Shown in pieces: positions 15,768 to 22,882 of a DNA stretch of 25,754 bases. Under the pieces are notes generated by a model. The model was not told where the DNA came from. It made no database searches and was given only the letters and a program-made list of their open reading frames with translations. Position 1 is the stretch's first letter, and each line of letters begins with the position of its first letter. A program made the position numbers and the translations under genes. The DNA comes from Actinobacteria bacterium UBA3086 (lineage in GTDB: Bacteria > Actinomycetota > Coriobacteriia > Anaerosomatales > UBA3086): the NCBI GenBank assembly GCA_002367305.1, contig DFBG01000145.1:1-25754 (forward strand). Reading direction: 5' to 3'.

Positions 15768-16702
15768 TGCCGTTCGAGTCGACCACGAGCGAACGTGCCG
15801 GTCTAGCTCGAGTCGCATTCGCAGGGCTTGTGTGGGGATCGATCGCGATCTTCGTCCGGCAGATCGACACGAGTCCTTTCGTTATCGTCTTCTGGCGTGT
15901 TACGTTCGCCGGCTTGGTGACCACCGCGTACCTCTTCGCGCGCGACCGCTTGGGCGAGCTCGTCGCACTCCCCTCCCGCAAACGTCTCGCGATCGGATCG
16001 ATGGGCGTGCTGCTCGCTCTCAACTGGGTGCTCTTCATGGGCGCGTTCCAGCTTGTCGATGTCGCCGTTGTCGTGCTGCTGGGCTATCTCGGTCCAGTGG
16101 TCGTCGCCCTGCTCACCCCGCTCGTGGGCAAGGAGCGGTTCGACCGACGCATACTCCTGCCGCTGGCATTCTCGCTGGCTGGCACGATAGTGATCCTAGG
16201 TCCAAGAGACCTCCATCTGAACGGTGGCACCGAGGGTCTGGGTGTTGCCATGGCCCTCGCCTCTTCCATCACCTACGCGATGCTCGTGCTGAATGCGCGA
16301 CGTCTGGTGCAAGACGTTTCGACCCCCGTGTACATGCTGGGCGAGTACATCGCCGCGGCGATCGTCCTGCTACCTGCGGTGCTCTTCCTGCCGGGACCCG
16401 GCACGGCCATCGAATGGGGCGCACTCGGTGTTCTCGGAACAGTGCACACCGCCGCTACCAGCCTCTTGATCCTCTCCGCCCTGCGTGCAGTTCGCGCGGA
16501 TCGGGTCGCCATCATGACGTACGCCGAGCCAGTGAGCGCCGTGCTGTTCGCAGCCGCGTTCCTAGGAGAATCGATCACGGCATCGACTGCCGTAGGAGGC
16601 CTCGCCGTCGTGATCGGTGGCCTCATGGTCGCTCGTCTCCAGCCGTCAGGCACTGCCGAGGGACCCCAGACGCTCACCGACCGCTACGTGGACGAGATCT
16701 GA
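15767..16702 (+). CDS. EamA/DMT-family transporter
   Basis: A 311-residue integral membrane protein with about ten membrane helices in two EamA repeats, each with the usual motif (first repeat GLVWGSIAIFVRQ and ALNWVLFMGAFQLVDVA; second ASSITYAMLVLNAR and ILSALRAVRADRVAIMTYAEPV). Members export metabolites such as amino acids or their derivatives, but the substrate cannot be read from sequence. Its ATG overlaps the hypE stop by one base (TGATG), so it is translated from the hyp transcript, yet nothing in the sequence ties it to nickel or hydrogenase. Confidence 0.88.
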   Translation: MPFESTTSERAGLARVAFAGLVWGSIAIFVRQIDTSPFVIVFWRVTFAGLVTTAYLFARDRLGELVALPSRKRLAIGSMGVLLALNWVLFMGAFQLVDVAVVVLLGYLGPVVVALLTPLVGKERFDRRILLPLAFSLAGTIVILGPRDLHLNGGTEGLGVAMALASSITYAMLVLNARRLVQDVSTPVYMLGEYIAAAIVLLPAVLFLPGPGTAIEWGALGVLGTVHTAATSLLILSALRAVRADRVAIMTYAEPVSAVLFAAAFLGESITASTAVGGLAVVIGGLMVARLQPSGTAEGPQTLTDRYVDEI

Positions 16703-16756
16703 GCGGGAATGCCCGGCACTCCCTGATCCCGTAGGACCAGAATGGCTCAGTACGGG

Positions 16757-16762
16757 TATCAT
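16757..16762 (+). promoter_or_regulatory. Candidate -10 box for pgi
   Basis: TATCAT differs from the consensus by one base and would give a leader of roughly 50 nt before pgi. No matching -35 box is found at 16-18 bp. A 6-bp inverted repeat (CCCGTA 16728-16733, TACGGG 16751-16756) lies just upstream and might be a small terminator for the hyp-EamA run or an operator. Confidence 0.3.
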
Positions 16763-16817
16763 CGAGAACGAGGATCATGAGCATCTGACCTGCGGTATGG
16801 GACGAAAGGCACCCTCC

Positions 16818-18470
16818 ATGAACTCTCTGCAGCGCTTGTCCGAGGCTGATGCGATACAGCGACTCGCCGCTCATGACGGCTCGCTCTACACCAGCGATAT
16901 CGATGTCCGACAGAAGATCACGCATCGGCTGGGCTGGACGGATCTCGCCGAGAAGGCCCCCCAGCGCATCCCCCTCATCGTCACGCTCGGCAAGACTTTG
17001 GTCGAGGAAGGCGCGACGGACATCGTGCTCTTGGGAATGGGCGGCTCCTCGCTTGCCGCCCTCGTCATGTCGCAGATCATCGGGTCGGCCCCGGGAATGC
17101 CCCGACTCCACGTACTCGACACTACGAATCCGCTGGTGATCGATCGAGCCCTGCACACGCTTGACAGAGCCAGCACCTACTTCCTCATATCGAGCAAGTC
17201 AGGAACCACCATCGAGCCACTCTCCCTCTATGCGATATTCCGCGCCTGGATGGAAGAGAAGTTCCCACGGCCCCAGGCGGGCAAGCATTTCATCGCGATC
17301 ACCGACCCCGGTTCGGCACTGGAGAAGTTGAGGACTCGCGACCTCATGCGCCTGACCCTCAATACGCCTCCCTCAGTCGGCGGGCGATTCTCGGCGCTCA
17401 CGCTGTTCGGCCTCACGCCGGCAGCCCTCATCGGTATCGACGTGGCAGAGATGTGCTCCCGAGCTCAAGAGATGGAACGCCGCTGTCATGCGGACACGCC
17501 CGACAACCCCGGCGCCGTGCTCGCCGCGTTCTTGGGCGACGCACATGCGGCTGGTAGAGACAAGCTCACTCTGGTCACCTGCGACGACCTGCGCCCATTC
17601 GGGCTCTGGGTCGAGCAGCTCGTGGCCGAGTCGACCGGCAAAGAGGGCACCGGTCTCGTACCGGTGATCGAGCACGACGCGACGACGCCCCCCGATTTCG
17701 GTCCCGACCGGGTCGTTGTCGTGATGCGTCATCGGCACGATGACGCGCTGCGTAGGTGGGCCGGCATGTTGGCCGACAAACACCCCGTCATCGAGTTGGA
17801 ACTCGATGACCCGCTCGATATCGGCGCCGAGTTCGTGAGATGGGAGCATGCGATTGCGCTCCTGGGCCTTCTCATGGGCATCAACCCCTTTGATGAGCCC
17901 AATGTGGCCGAGGCCAAGGCAGCCACCACAAGCATGCTCACAGGCGATCTGAGCGCGCCCCAGGCCATAGCCGACCACAACGGCATCTGGACCACGTTTT
18001 CGGGAAGTCTAGCCGACTCGCCCCCACCTGCGGAGCTCACTGCGACCGCGTCGACGATCCTCGAATCCCTGCAGCCCGGTGACTACTTGGCGACCCTCGC
18101 CTATCTCCCCGAAGAAGGCGAGCTCATGGCCCACCTGCGAACCGCTCTCAAGCGGGTCTCCTCGGCCATGAAGATTGCCACCTGTCTCGAAACAGGTCCT
18201 CGCTATCTCCACTCGACGGGACAGTTGCACAAGGGGGGCCCGACGAACGGCGTGTTCCTCGTGATCACGGCAAGAGAACGCGGCGATATAGAGATCCCGG
18301 GCCACTCGTTCACTCTCAACCGCCTCTTCCGCGCTCAGGCCGAAGGGGACATTCACACCCTGGCCGCACATGGCCTCCGTGTGGCACGGCTGGATCTGCC
18401 TGCCGCCGATGCGCGATCAGTCGCATCAGTTGCCGCGGCCCTCGTTGCCGCCGCTCGCTTCCAGGCCTGA
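16818..18470 (+). CDS. pgi: Glucose-6-phosphate isomerase, TAL-PGI-type
   Basis: A 550-residue cytoplasmic enzyme interconverting glucose 6-phosphate and fructose 6-phosphate. It has the SIS-type phosphate-binding segments GMGGSSLAAL and SSKSGTTIEP, then VGGRFSALTLFG, AESTGKEGTGLVPV with the catalytic-region Glu, and HSTGQLHKGGPTNGVF with the His and Lys of the family. Overall it resembles the C-terminal half of bifunctional transaldolase/glucose-6-phosphate isomerases rather than the classic PGI, but here no transaldolase domain is attached. ATG 16818 has AAAGG 8 nt upstream; an in-frame ATG at 16797 is a weaker alternative. The gene faces the actP operon. Confidence 0.9.
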   Translation: MNSLQRLSEADAIQRLAAHDGSLYTSDIDVRQKITHRLGWTDLAEKAPQRIPLIVTLGKTLVEEGATDIVLLGMGGSSLAALVMSQIIGSAPGMPRLHVLDTTNPLVIDRALHTLDRASTYFLISSKSGTTIEPLSLYAIFRAWMEEKFPRPQAGKHFIAITDPGSALEKLRTRDLMRLTLNTPPSVGGRFSALTLFGLTPAALIGIDVAEMCSRAQEMERRCHADTPDNPGAVLAAFLGDAHAAGRDKLTLVTCDDLRPFGLWVEQLVAESTGKEGTGLVPVIEHDATTPPDFGPDRVVVVMRHRHDDALRRWAGMLADKHPVIELELDDPLDIGAEFVRWEHAIALLGLLMGINPFDEPNVAEAKAATTSMLTGDLSAPQAIADHNGIWTTFSGSLADSPPPAELTATASTILESLQPGDYLATLAYLPEEGELMAHLRTALKRVSSAMKIATCLETGPRYLHSTGQLHKGGPTNGVFLVITARERGDIEIPGHSFTLNRLFRAQAEGDIHTLAAHGLRVARLDLPAADARSVASVAAALVAAARFQA

Positions 18471-18483
18471 CGACCGCATGAAA

Positions 18484-18516
18484 GGGCGTCGACTGGGTGA
18501 ATCCCACTCGACGCCC
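18484..18516. terminator. Hairpin terminator after pgi
   Basis: GGGCGTCGA 18484-18492 pairs perfectly with TCGACGCCC 18508-18516. Inside, TGGG and CCCA extend the stem after a single C-C mismatch, leaving a 5-nt loop. It begins 14 bp after the pgi stop. There is no clear T-tract, usual for high-GC terminators. Confidence 0.7.
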
Positions 18517-18527
18517 TCGAAACGTGG

Positions 18528-18566
18528 CTCAGCTCCGACTTCCGGGACGTAGAAGTCGGAGCTGAG
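18528..18566. terminator. Perfect 15-bp hairpin between convergent pgi and actP
   Basis: CTCAGCTCCGACTTC 18528-18542 and GAAGTCGGAGCTGAG 18552-18566 are perfect arms with a 9-nt loop. It lies 47 bp past the actP stop and is symmetric, so it can act on both strands. Together with the hairpin at 18484-18516 it separates the two convergent operons. Confidence 0.75.
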
Positions 18567-18613
18567 TTGTATCCATGGCGACCCCTGGGGGGAGGTTCGC
18601 CAAAGCGTGAACT

Positions 18614-20455
18614 CTACTTGCTAGCACCCTTGGGGGCGCCACCGAACATGCCGCCCACCTTGTCCAGCCCGTGCTCACGCTCGTAGCGCTCGTGAGCCGT
18701 ACCGTGGATACGCATCCAGATGTGATCGACGTTCTTGGGCAGCTGACCGTCCATCTTGCTGATGACGATGATGGTCAAGAGGGCTGCGGGGAACGTGAAC
18801 ACCGTGGGATACGTCATATCTCCGAGGAAACCGAGCAATCCTCCAGCGGTCAGAACTCCGAGCGTCTTGAGGATGTTGAGCAGGATGATGAGGAGTGAGC
18901 CACCGCCACCGACGATCATGCCGGCGATCGCGCCCTTCTCCGTCGTGCCCTTCCACCAGATACCCGTGAGCAACATCGGCACGAACGTGCCTGCGCCGAA
19001 GGCGAATGCCCAGGTCACCATCATCGCGATGATCGCGGGATAGGCGGTATTGAGGCCCGAGGCCGGAATACCGAGACCGATTCCCAGAGCGACGAAGGCG
19101 AACACGATGACAGCCGACTTCGCAAAGAAGACTCTCTGCTTCTCGGTCGCGTTGGGATTGATGTACTTCTCGTAGACATCGTGACCAACGGCGGAGGCCG
19201 AGGCGATGAGGAGTCCGCCGATGGTGGAGAACATCGCGGCGAACGCACCTGCAGACACGATACCGAGCAACCACTGGCCGCCGATGATCTGCCCCATCAT
19301 GGGCATGATCTGGCTTGCGGTCACGAGCAGTCCGTCGACATAGTTGGCCGCTGTCGGAGCCGACCCGTCCGCCACGGCATTGGCGATGAGTTCTCGACCT
19401 GCTAGACCGATAATGGGCGCCATAATGTAGAACATACCGATGAGTATGAGAACCCAGAAGGTCGAGCGGCGAGCCGCCGAACCGGAGGGGTTGGTGTAGT
19501 ACCGGTTCAGGATGTGCGGCAGACCCGCAGTACCCAGGACCAGCGCCAACACCATCGAGAACTGATCCAGCTTGTTGTAGCGATGACCGGGCTCGACGAA
19601 CACCATATCGCGGAGCTCATGCAGCTTGTTGACCTGCGGGAGCACGACGTCCACCTTGGCGGTCTCGTCGCCCGCGGCGATCGCGGCTTCGACATTGGCG
19701 AAGCCCTCGGCTGTCATGGCGCCCTCAGCCTTGGCGAGCATAGCGCCATCGTCGGCCGTGAGATCCGCAACCGTGACGGTCTTGGCGTTGACCAGCGTAT
19801 CGGCCGACGCGTCCGCGAGCGCCTGCGGATAGCTGAATCCGCTACCGAAGATGAAGACGACCAACAGGATGGTGGCGAAGTTGAGCCACCAGAACTGGAA
19901 AACCTGGTTGAGCGTCGTACCTTTCATGCCGCCCATGGCGACGTAGAACATCATGACCGCAGCAACAACGACAACGCCGGTGTTGTACGCGCTCATGCCG
20001 AGGAATCCACGACCCACCAGGATGGACCACGTCGTACCCGCACCGTACATCTGCGGGGCCATGTAGAACATCGAGGTCAGAAGCACGCCGACCACGGTGA
20101 CGAGACGGATGCGATCGGTGCCGAAGCGCCCGAATGCGAAGTCCGCGACCGTGTACTCACCGAAGCGGCGAAGTGCCGATGCGATGAACAACACGACGAC
20201 CATGAAACCACCGGCGAAACCGGCAGCGTACCAAACGCCGTCGAGACCTGAGGCATACACCGCTGCAGCAACACCCAAGAAGGATGCAGCCGAGAGATAG
20301 TCGCCCGAGATCGCGGAGGCGTTGGAGAACGAACCGACCTTGCGTCCAGCGAGGTAGAAGTCCGCCGTGGTACGCGTGAATCTACGCGATAAGATCGACA
20401 GGCCAATGGTGAAGAGCACCAGACCGATAACGAGAACGATTGCGATTGTGTTCAT
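18614..20455 (-). CDS. actP: Sodium:solute symporter, acetate permease-like (ActP)
   Basis: A 613-residue SSS-family transporter with about 13 membrane helices. It closely follows E. coli ActP in phrases such as AISGDYLSAASFLG, SGLDGVWYAAGF, FGEYTVADFAF, MYVAMGGM-like FYVAMGGMKGTT, GTAGLPHILNRYYT and ASAVGHDVYEKY. Acetate or a similar short carboxylate is the likely substrate. A polar loop of about 85 residues (roughly 206-292) between two middle helices is much longer than in E. coli ActP. The DUF485-like gene ends 3 bp upstream, and its last codons hold the GAGGAGG ribosome-binding site of actP, so the two are coupled. A charged C-terminal tail follows the last helix. Confidence 0.9.
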   Translation of the reverse strand: MNTIAIVLVIGLVLFTIGLSILSRRFTRTTADFYLAGRKVGSFSNASAISGDYLSAASFLGVAAAVYASGLDGVWYAAGFAGGFMVVVLFIASALRRFGEYTVADFAFGRFGTDRIRLVTVVGVLLTSMFYMAPQMYGAGTTWSILVGRGFLGMSAYNTGVVVVAAVMMFYVAMGGMKGTTLNQVFQFWWLNFATILLVVFIFGSGFSYPQALADASADTLVNAKTVTVADLTADDGAMLAKAEGAMTAEGFANVEAAIAAGDETAKVDVVLPQVNKLHELRDMVFVEPGHRYNKLDQFSMVLALVLGTAGLPHILNRYYTNPSGSAARRSTFWVLILIGMFYIMAPIIGLAGRELIANAVADGSAPTAANYVDGLLVTASQIMPMMGQIIGGQWLLGIVSAGAFAAMFSTIGGLLIASASAVGHDVYEKYINPNATEKQRVFFAKSAVIVFAFVALGIGLGIPASGLNTAYPAIIAMMVTWAFAFGAGTFVPMLLTGIWWKGTTEKGAIAGMIVGGGGSLLIILLNILKTLGVLTAGGLLGFLGDMTYPTVFTFPAALLTIIVISKMDGQLPKNVDHIWMRIHGTAHERYEREHGLDKVGGMFGGAPKGASK

Positions 20456-20458
20456 GGT

Positions 20459-20851
20459 CTAGACCTCCTCATCCAGTTCGTCGGCGTGCTCTGCACGGAA
20501 CTTCGCTTCTATTTCCTCGGCCATGTACATGAGGTCCTCGTCGAGCTTGTCGGCCTTCTTGGAGTACGTCCATGCCATGGTCCAGAGGAACACGTAGTAC
20601 AGCAGTGATACGAACAGGTAGTTTGCGGTGAAGCCGCCCCAGATGGGCTCGGCGTACCAAGCTTCCCAAACACCAGAGAGTGCCGGAATCGCCAGGGTCA
20701 CCGCGAAGAATATGGCTCCGTACGTGAAGCTGAGCTTGCGCTGTGCGCGAAAGACCATGTCGACACTCTCGATGGTGTCGATGTGGCTTCCATGCTGGAT
20801 GTAGGTCTCACCGCCAGTTGCCTGTGCGGCGGCCTCTGCTTGTGCTGCCAT
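20459..20851 (-). CDS. DUF485-like small membrane subunit of the symporter
   Basis: A 130-residue protein with two membrane helices (LSFTYGAIFFAVTLAIPALS and NYLFVSLLYYVFLWTMAWTY) and an acidic C-terminal helix. The layout, the position directly before an actP-like gene and the end motif YSKKADKLDED match the DUF485/YjcH proteins that accompany ActP; a DUF4212-type small subunit is the alternative. Its N-terminus is Ala/Gln-rich and longer than usual. It starts at ATG 20851 after AAGGAGGTG. Confidence 0.8.
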   Translation of the reverse strand: MAAQAEAAAQATGGETYIQHGSHIDTIESVDMVFRAQRKLSFTYGAIFFAVTLAIPALSGVWEAWYAEPIWGGFTANYLFVSLLYYVFLWTMAWTYSKKADKLDEDLMYMAEEIEAKFRAEHADELDEEV

Positions 20852-20877
20852 CTCTTCGCACCTCCTTCATCAGTCGT

Positions 20878-20892
20878 GCCGGCGATGCCGGC
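20878..20892. repeat. GC-rich hairpin between uspA and the DUF485-like gene
   Basis: GCCGGC 20878-20883 and GCCGGC 20887-20892 (self-complementary) flank a 3-nt loop. Just beside it, TCAG and CTGA flank AAAGTA on the minus strand. Such intercistronic hairpins can set different mRNA levels for the genes on either side. No T-tract, so complete termination is not expected. Confidence 0.4.
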
Positions 20893-20920
20893 GGATTGTC
20901 AGTACTTTCTGATCCGTCCG

Positions 20921-21415
20921 CTACTCGGACTTGATGACCATCACCGGAATCGGTGCAGCCTTGACCACGGTCTCAGCAACCGAGCCGAGCGCGATCCGCT
21001 TGAGGCCCGTCCGACCGGTATCGCCGACCACGATCATGTCGGCATCCCATTCCTGGGCCGCGGCGACGATACGACGAGCGACGCCACCCTGGGCCACCTC
21101 GACCTCACACTCGACACCGTTGCGGTCGCACATCGTCTTCGCGATGACGAGACCCTTGATCGATGCGTGAACACCCTCATAGATGTCCTCGCTCATGACT
21201 TCCTCGGGATACTCGAGCGTCTCCAGCCCGGTGTCCACGAAGATCGCCTTGACCGATGCTCCGAACGTCTTGGCCATGATGACCGCGTACTCGGTCGCTG
21301 CGACCGAAGGCTCCGAACCATCCGTTGGGACCAGGATCTTGTCGATCTCACGACATACTTCCTGGATATCGCCGAGCTTGACCTCATCGGCGCTTCCCTT
21401 GATGCAGACCTTCAT
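20921..21415 (-). CDS. Universal stress protein, UspA family
   Basis: A 164-residue single UspA domain with an N-terminal extension of about 22 residues. The domain opens with EIDKILVPTDGSEPS and ends with the ATP-binding pattern G-x2-G-x9-G-S (GDTGRTGLKRIALGS), then VMVIKSE, so it should bind ATP. The start at ATG 21415 is supported by GGAGGAGGTGA 5 nt upstream; an upstream in-frame start would cover that site. It is the first gene of uspA-DUF485-actP. Usp proteins are often encoded next to transporters and may regulate them by direct contact, but this is not shown here. Confidence 0.9.
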   Translation of the reverse strand: MKVCIKGSADEVKLGDIQEVCREIDKILVPTDGSEPSVAATEYAVIMAKTFGASVKAIFVDTGLETLEYPEEVMSEDIYEGVHASIKGLVIAKTMCDRNGVECEVEVAQGGVARRIVAAAQEWDADMIVVGDTGRTGLKRIALGSVAETVVKAAPIPVMVIKSE

Positions 21416-21653
21416 GCGTTTCACCTCCTCCGAAAGGGCACTACTGCCCCCATGCGGCACGTCTACAGACTCAGACTAGGTCGCATGGGCGAGGGTGACG
21501 ACGGGTCGGCCGCGTGCGGTCACGAGGGTTCGGTGAAGGGGGCGTCAGCGGCAGGGAATGGTCATGCTGAGCGCGAGTCGATGCATGCGATGCCGCTCAC
21601 GGAGCCTCAGACGCCGTTCGCCGGGCGATACTCTCCACTGGCGGCGTTCCGAC
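21416..21653 (-). promoter_or_regulatory. Leader/intergenic region upstream of uspA-DUF485-actP
   Basis: This 238-bp stretch separates the uspA operon from the phosphodiesterase gene upstream. Near uspA it holds the ribosome-binding site and a small hairpin (GGGCA 21436-21440, TGCCC 21445-21449). Further up are nested inverted repeats: GGCGTC 21541-21546 with GACGCC 21610-21615, and TGAGCG 21568-21573 with CGCTCA 21594-21599, which may end the phosphodiesterase transcript. A TAGTCT on the minus strand near 21474 is a weak -10 candidate. No reading frame here looks like a gene. Confidence 0.45.
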
Positions 21654-22169
21654 CTAACCGACCAGAGGCAGAATCCGCACGTTCAGGGCTCCAGACGCAT
21701 GGATCTCAAGCAGGCCGACGGTGCGCGCACCGTCAGCCTGACGTGGTCGGGATGCCGAGCCGGGATTCACGTGGAGCACGCCTCGCGAGTCCACGACCTC
21801 GGGCCGGTGCGTGTGGCCGGTGACCACGACCGACACGCCCTGCATGGCAATGGGGCTCAAGGCCTGGGGATCATGGACGACCAAAATGTCCACGTCTGCG
21901 ACGCGGATCGTGGCCCGAGCGCGAAGGTCCCGTCCGGGCAAGGAGCGGTCCGTGTTGCCGAGGACGGCGGTCACCGGGGCTATGGTCTCGATTTCGAGCA
22001 GCACGATCTCACCGCCGATGTCACCGGCGTGCACGATACGATCGACACCCGCGAATACCGAATGGATCGAATCGTGCACGAATCCGTGCGTGTCCGAGAT
22101 GATACCGACACGAGCGACAATCGGATCACCGACCCCGGACTCACCTCTCGTCGCGGCTTGTCGGTCCAC
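21654..22169 (-). CDS. YfcE/MJ0936-like metallophosphoesterase
   Basis: A 171-residue calcineurin-like phosphodiesterase. Metal-binding motifs in order: D-x-H in GIISDTHG, GD in HAGDIGG, GN in LGNTDR, a His in VVHDP and GHTH near the C-terminus. In relatives the fourth motif is usually THGH-like; here it is HDP, so one ligand region is divergent. The start is GTG 22169, 2 bp after the response regulator stop, as no other in-frame start fits; the first ~17 residues are not part of the domain. Translational coupling to the upstream gene is likely. The substrate is unknown (phosphodiester compounds in the family). Confidence 0.88.
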   Translation of the reverse strand: MDRQAATRGESGVGDPIVARVGIISDTHGFVHDSIHSVFAGVDRIVHAGDIGGEIVLLEIETIAPVTAVLGNTDRSLPGRDLRARATIRVADVDILVVHDPQALSPIAMQGVSVVVTGHTHRPEVVDSRGVLHVNPGSASRPRQADGARTVGLLEIHASGALNVRILPLVG

Positions 22170-22171
22170 GG

Positions 22172-22882
22172 CTAGAGCCCAAGAGCCTTCTTGAGCGAAG
22201 GAACACGGCGGCGGGAGACGGGAACCTGAGTGCCCTCTGGATCCTTGAGCGTGAGCAGCAGCGTTCCCCCGTACATGGGAACGACCTCGCGCACCTGCGC
22301 GAGATTCACGAGATATCTGCGATGCACGCGGAAGAAACCGCTGGGCGTGAGTTTGTTCTCAAGTTGAGCGAGCGAGAATGTAGACAGATAGCGCTCGGTC
22401 TCAGTGTGCAGATAAGAGTAGTCGTCTTTGGCCATGATGTAGGAGATGTCCTCGACCTGGAGGAGCAGCTTCTTGCCCGCCTTCTCCACTGGGATGCGCT
22501 CGATCCGGGCGCGTGTCTCCTCGGCGGGCTTGATCCGCTCTATGGCCTGACGCAACCGGTCGACCTCGACGGGCTTGACGAGGTAGTCGGCCGCCGCGAC
22601 CTCGAAGGCCTTGACCGCATGTTCGCTGTGGGCCGTGACGAAGACGATGGAGGGAGGATGCTCGAGCCCGGTGAGGGTCTCCGCGAGATCGACGCCGGAC
22701 AAGCCAGGCATGTCGATGTCCAGGAAGACCACGTCATAGGGGATCGCCTTGACGAGCTGGAGCGCCTCGGGCCCATTGGATGCCTCGCCCACGACCTCGA
22801 CGCCCCCCGCCTCGTCCAGCAGAAAGCGGAGTTCTGAGCGCGCAGGCGCCTCATCGTCGACGACCAACGCCTTAAGCAGCAT
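22172..22882 (-). CDS. LytTR-family response regulator
   Basis: A 236-residue two-domain regulator. Residues 1-120 are a receiver domain with acidic pair D9/D10, phosphoacceptor D55 in FLDIDMP, and YLVKP lysine. Residues about 140-236 are a LytTR DNA-binding domain (DISYIMAKDDYSYLHT, FFRVHRRYLVNL, VPVSRRRVPSLKK). LytTR proteins bind pairs of short direct repeats upstream of target promoters. The ATG at 22882 was chosen because CGGAGG lies 6 nt upstream; the gene then overlaps the kinase stop by 11 bp. Its likely partner is the kinase encoded upstream. Confidence 0.94.
   Translation of the reverse strand: MLLKALVVDDEAPARSELRFLLDEAGGVEVVGEASNGPEALQLVKAIPYDVVFLDIDMPGLSGVDLAETLTGLEHPPSIVFVTAHSEHAVKAFEVAAADYLVKPVEVDRLRQAIERIKPAEETRARIERIPVEKAGKKLLLQVEDISYIMAKDDYSYLHTETERYLSTFSLAQLENKLTPSGFFRVHRRYLVNLAQVREVVPMYGGTLLLTLKDPEGTQVPVSRRRVPSLKKALGL

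Noticed and set aside
14859..15818. Minus-strand frame of 319 codons
   Set aside because: It is antisense to hypE, which has all family motifs and the C-terminal carrier Cys.
15767..16702. EamA transporter as a nickel or hydrogenase-specific transporter
   Set aside because: Only the overlap with hypE suggests it; the sequence has no His-rich segment or metal motif and EamA proteins mainly carry metabolites.
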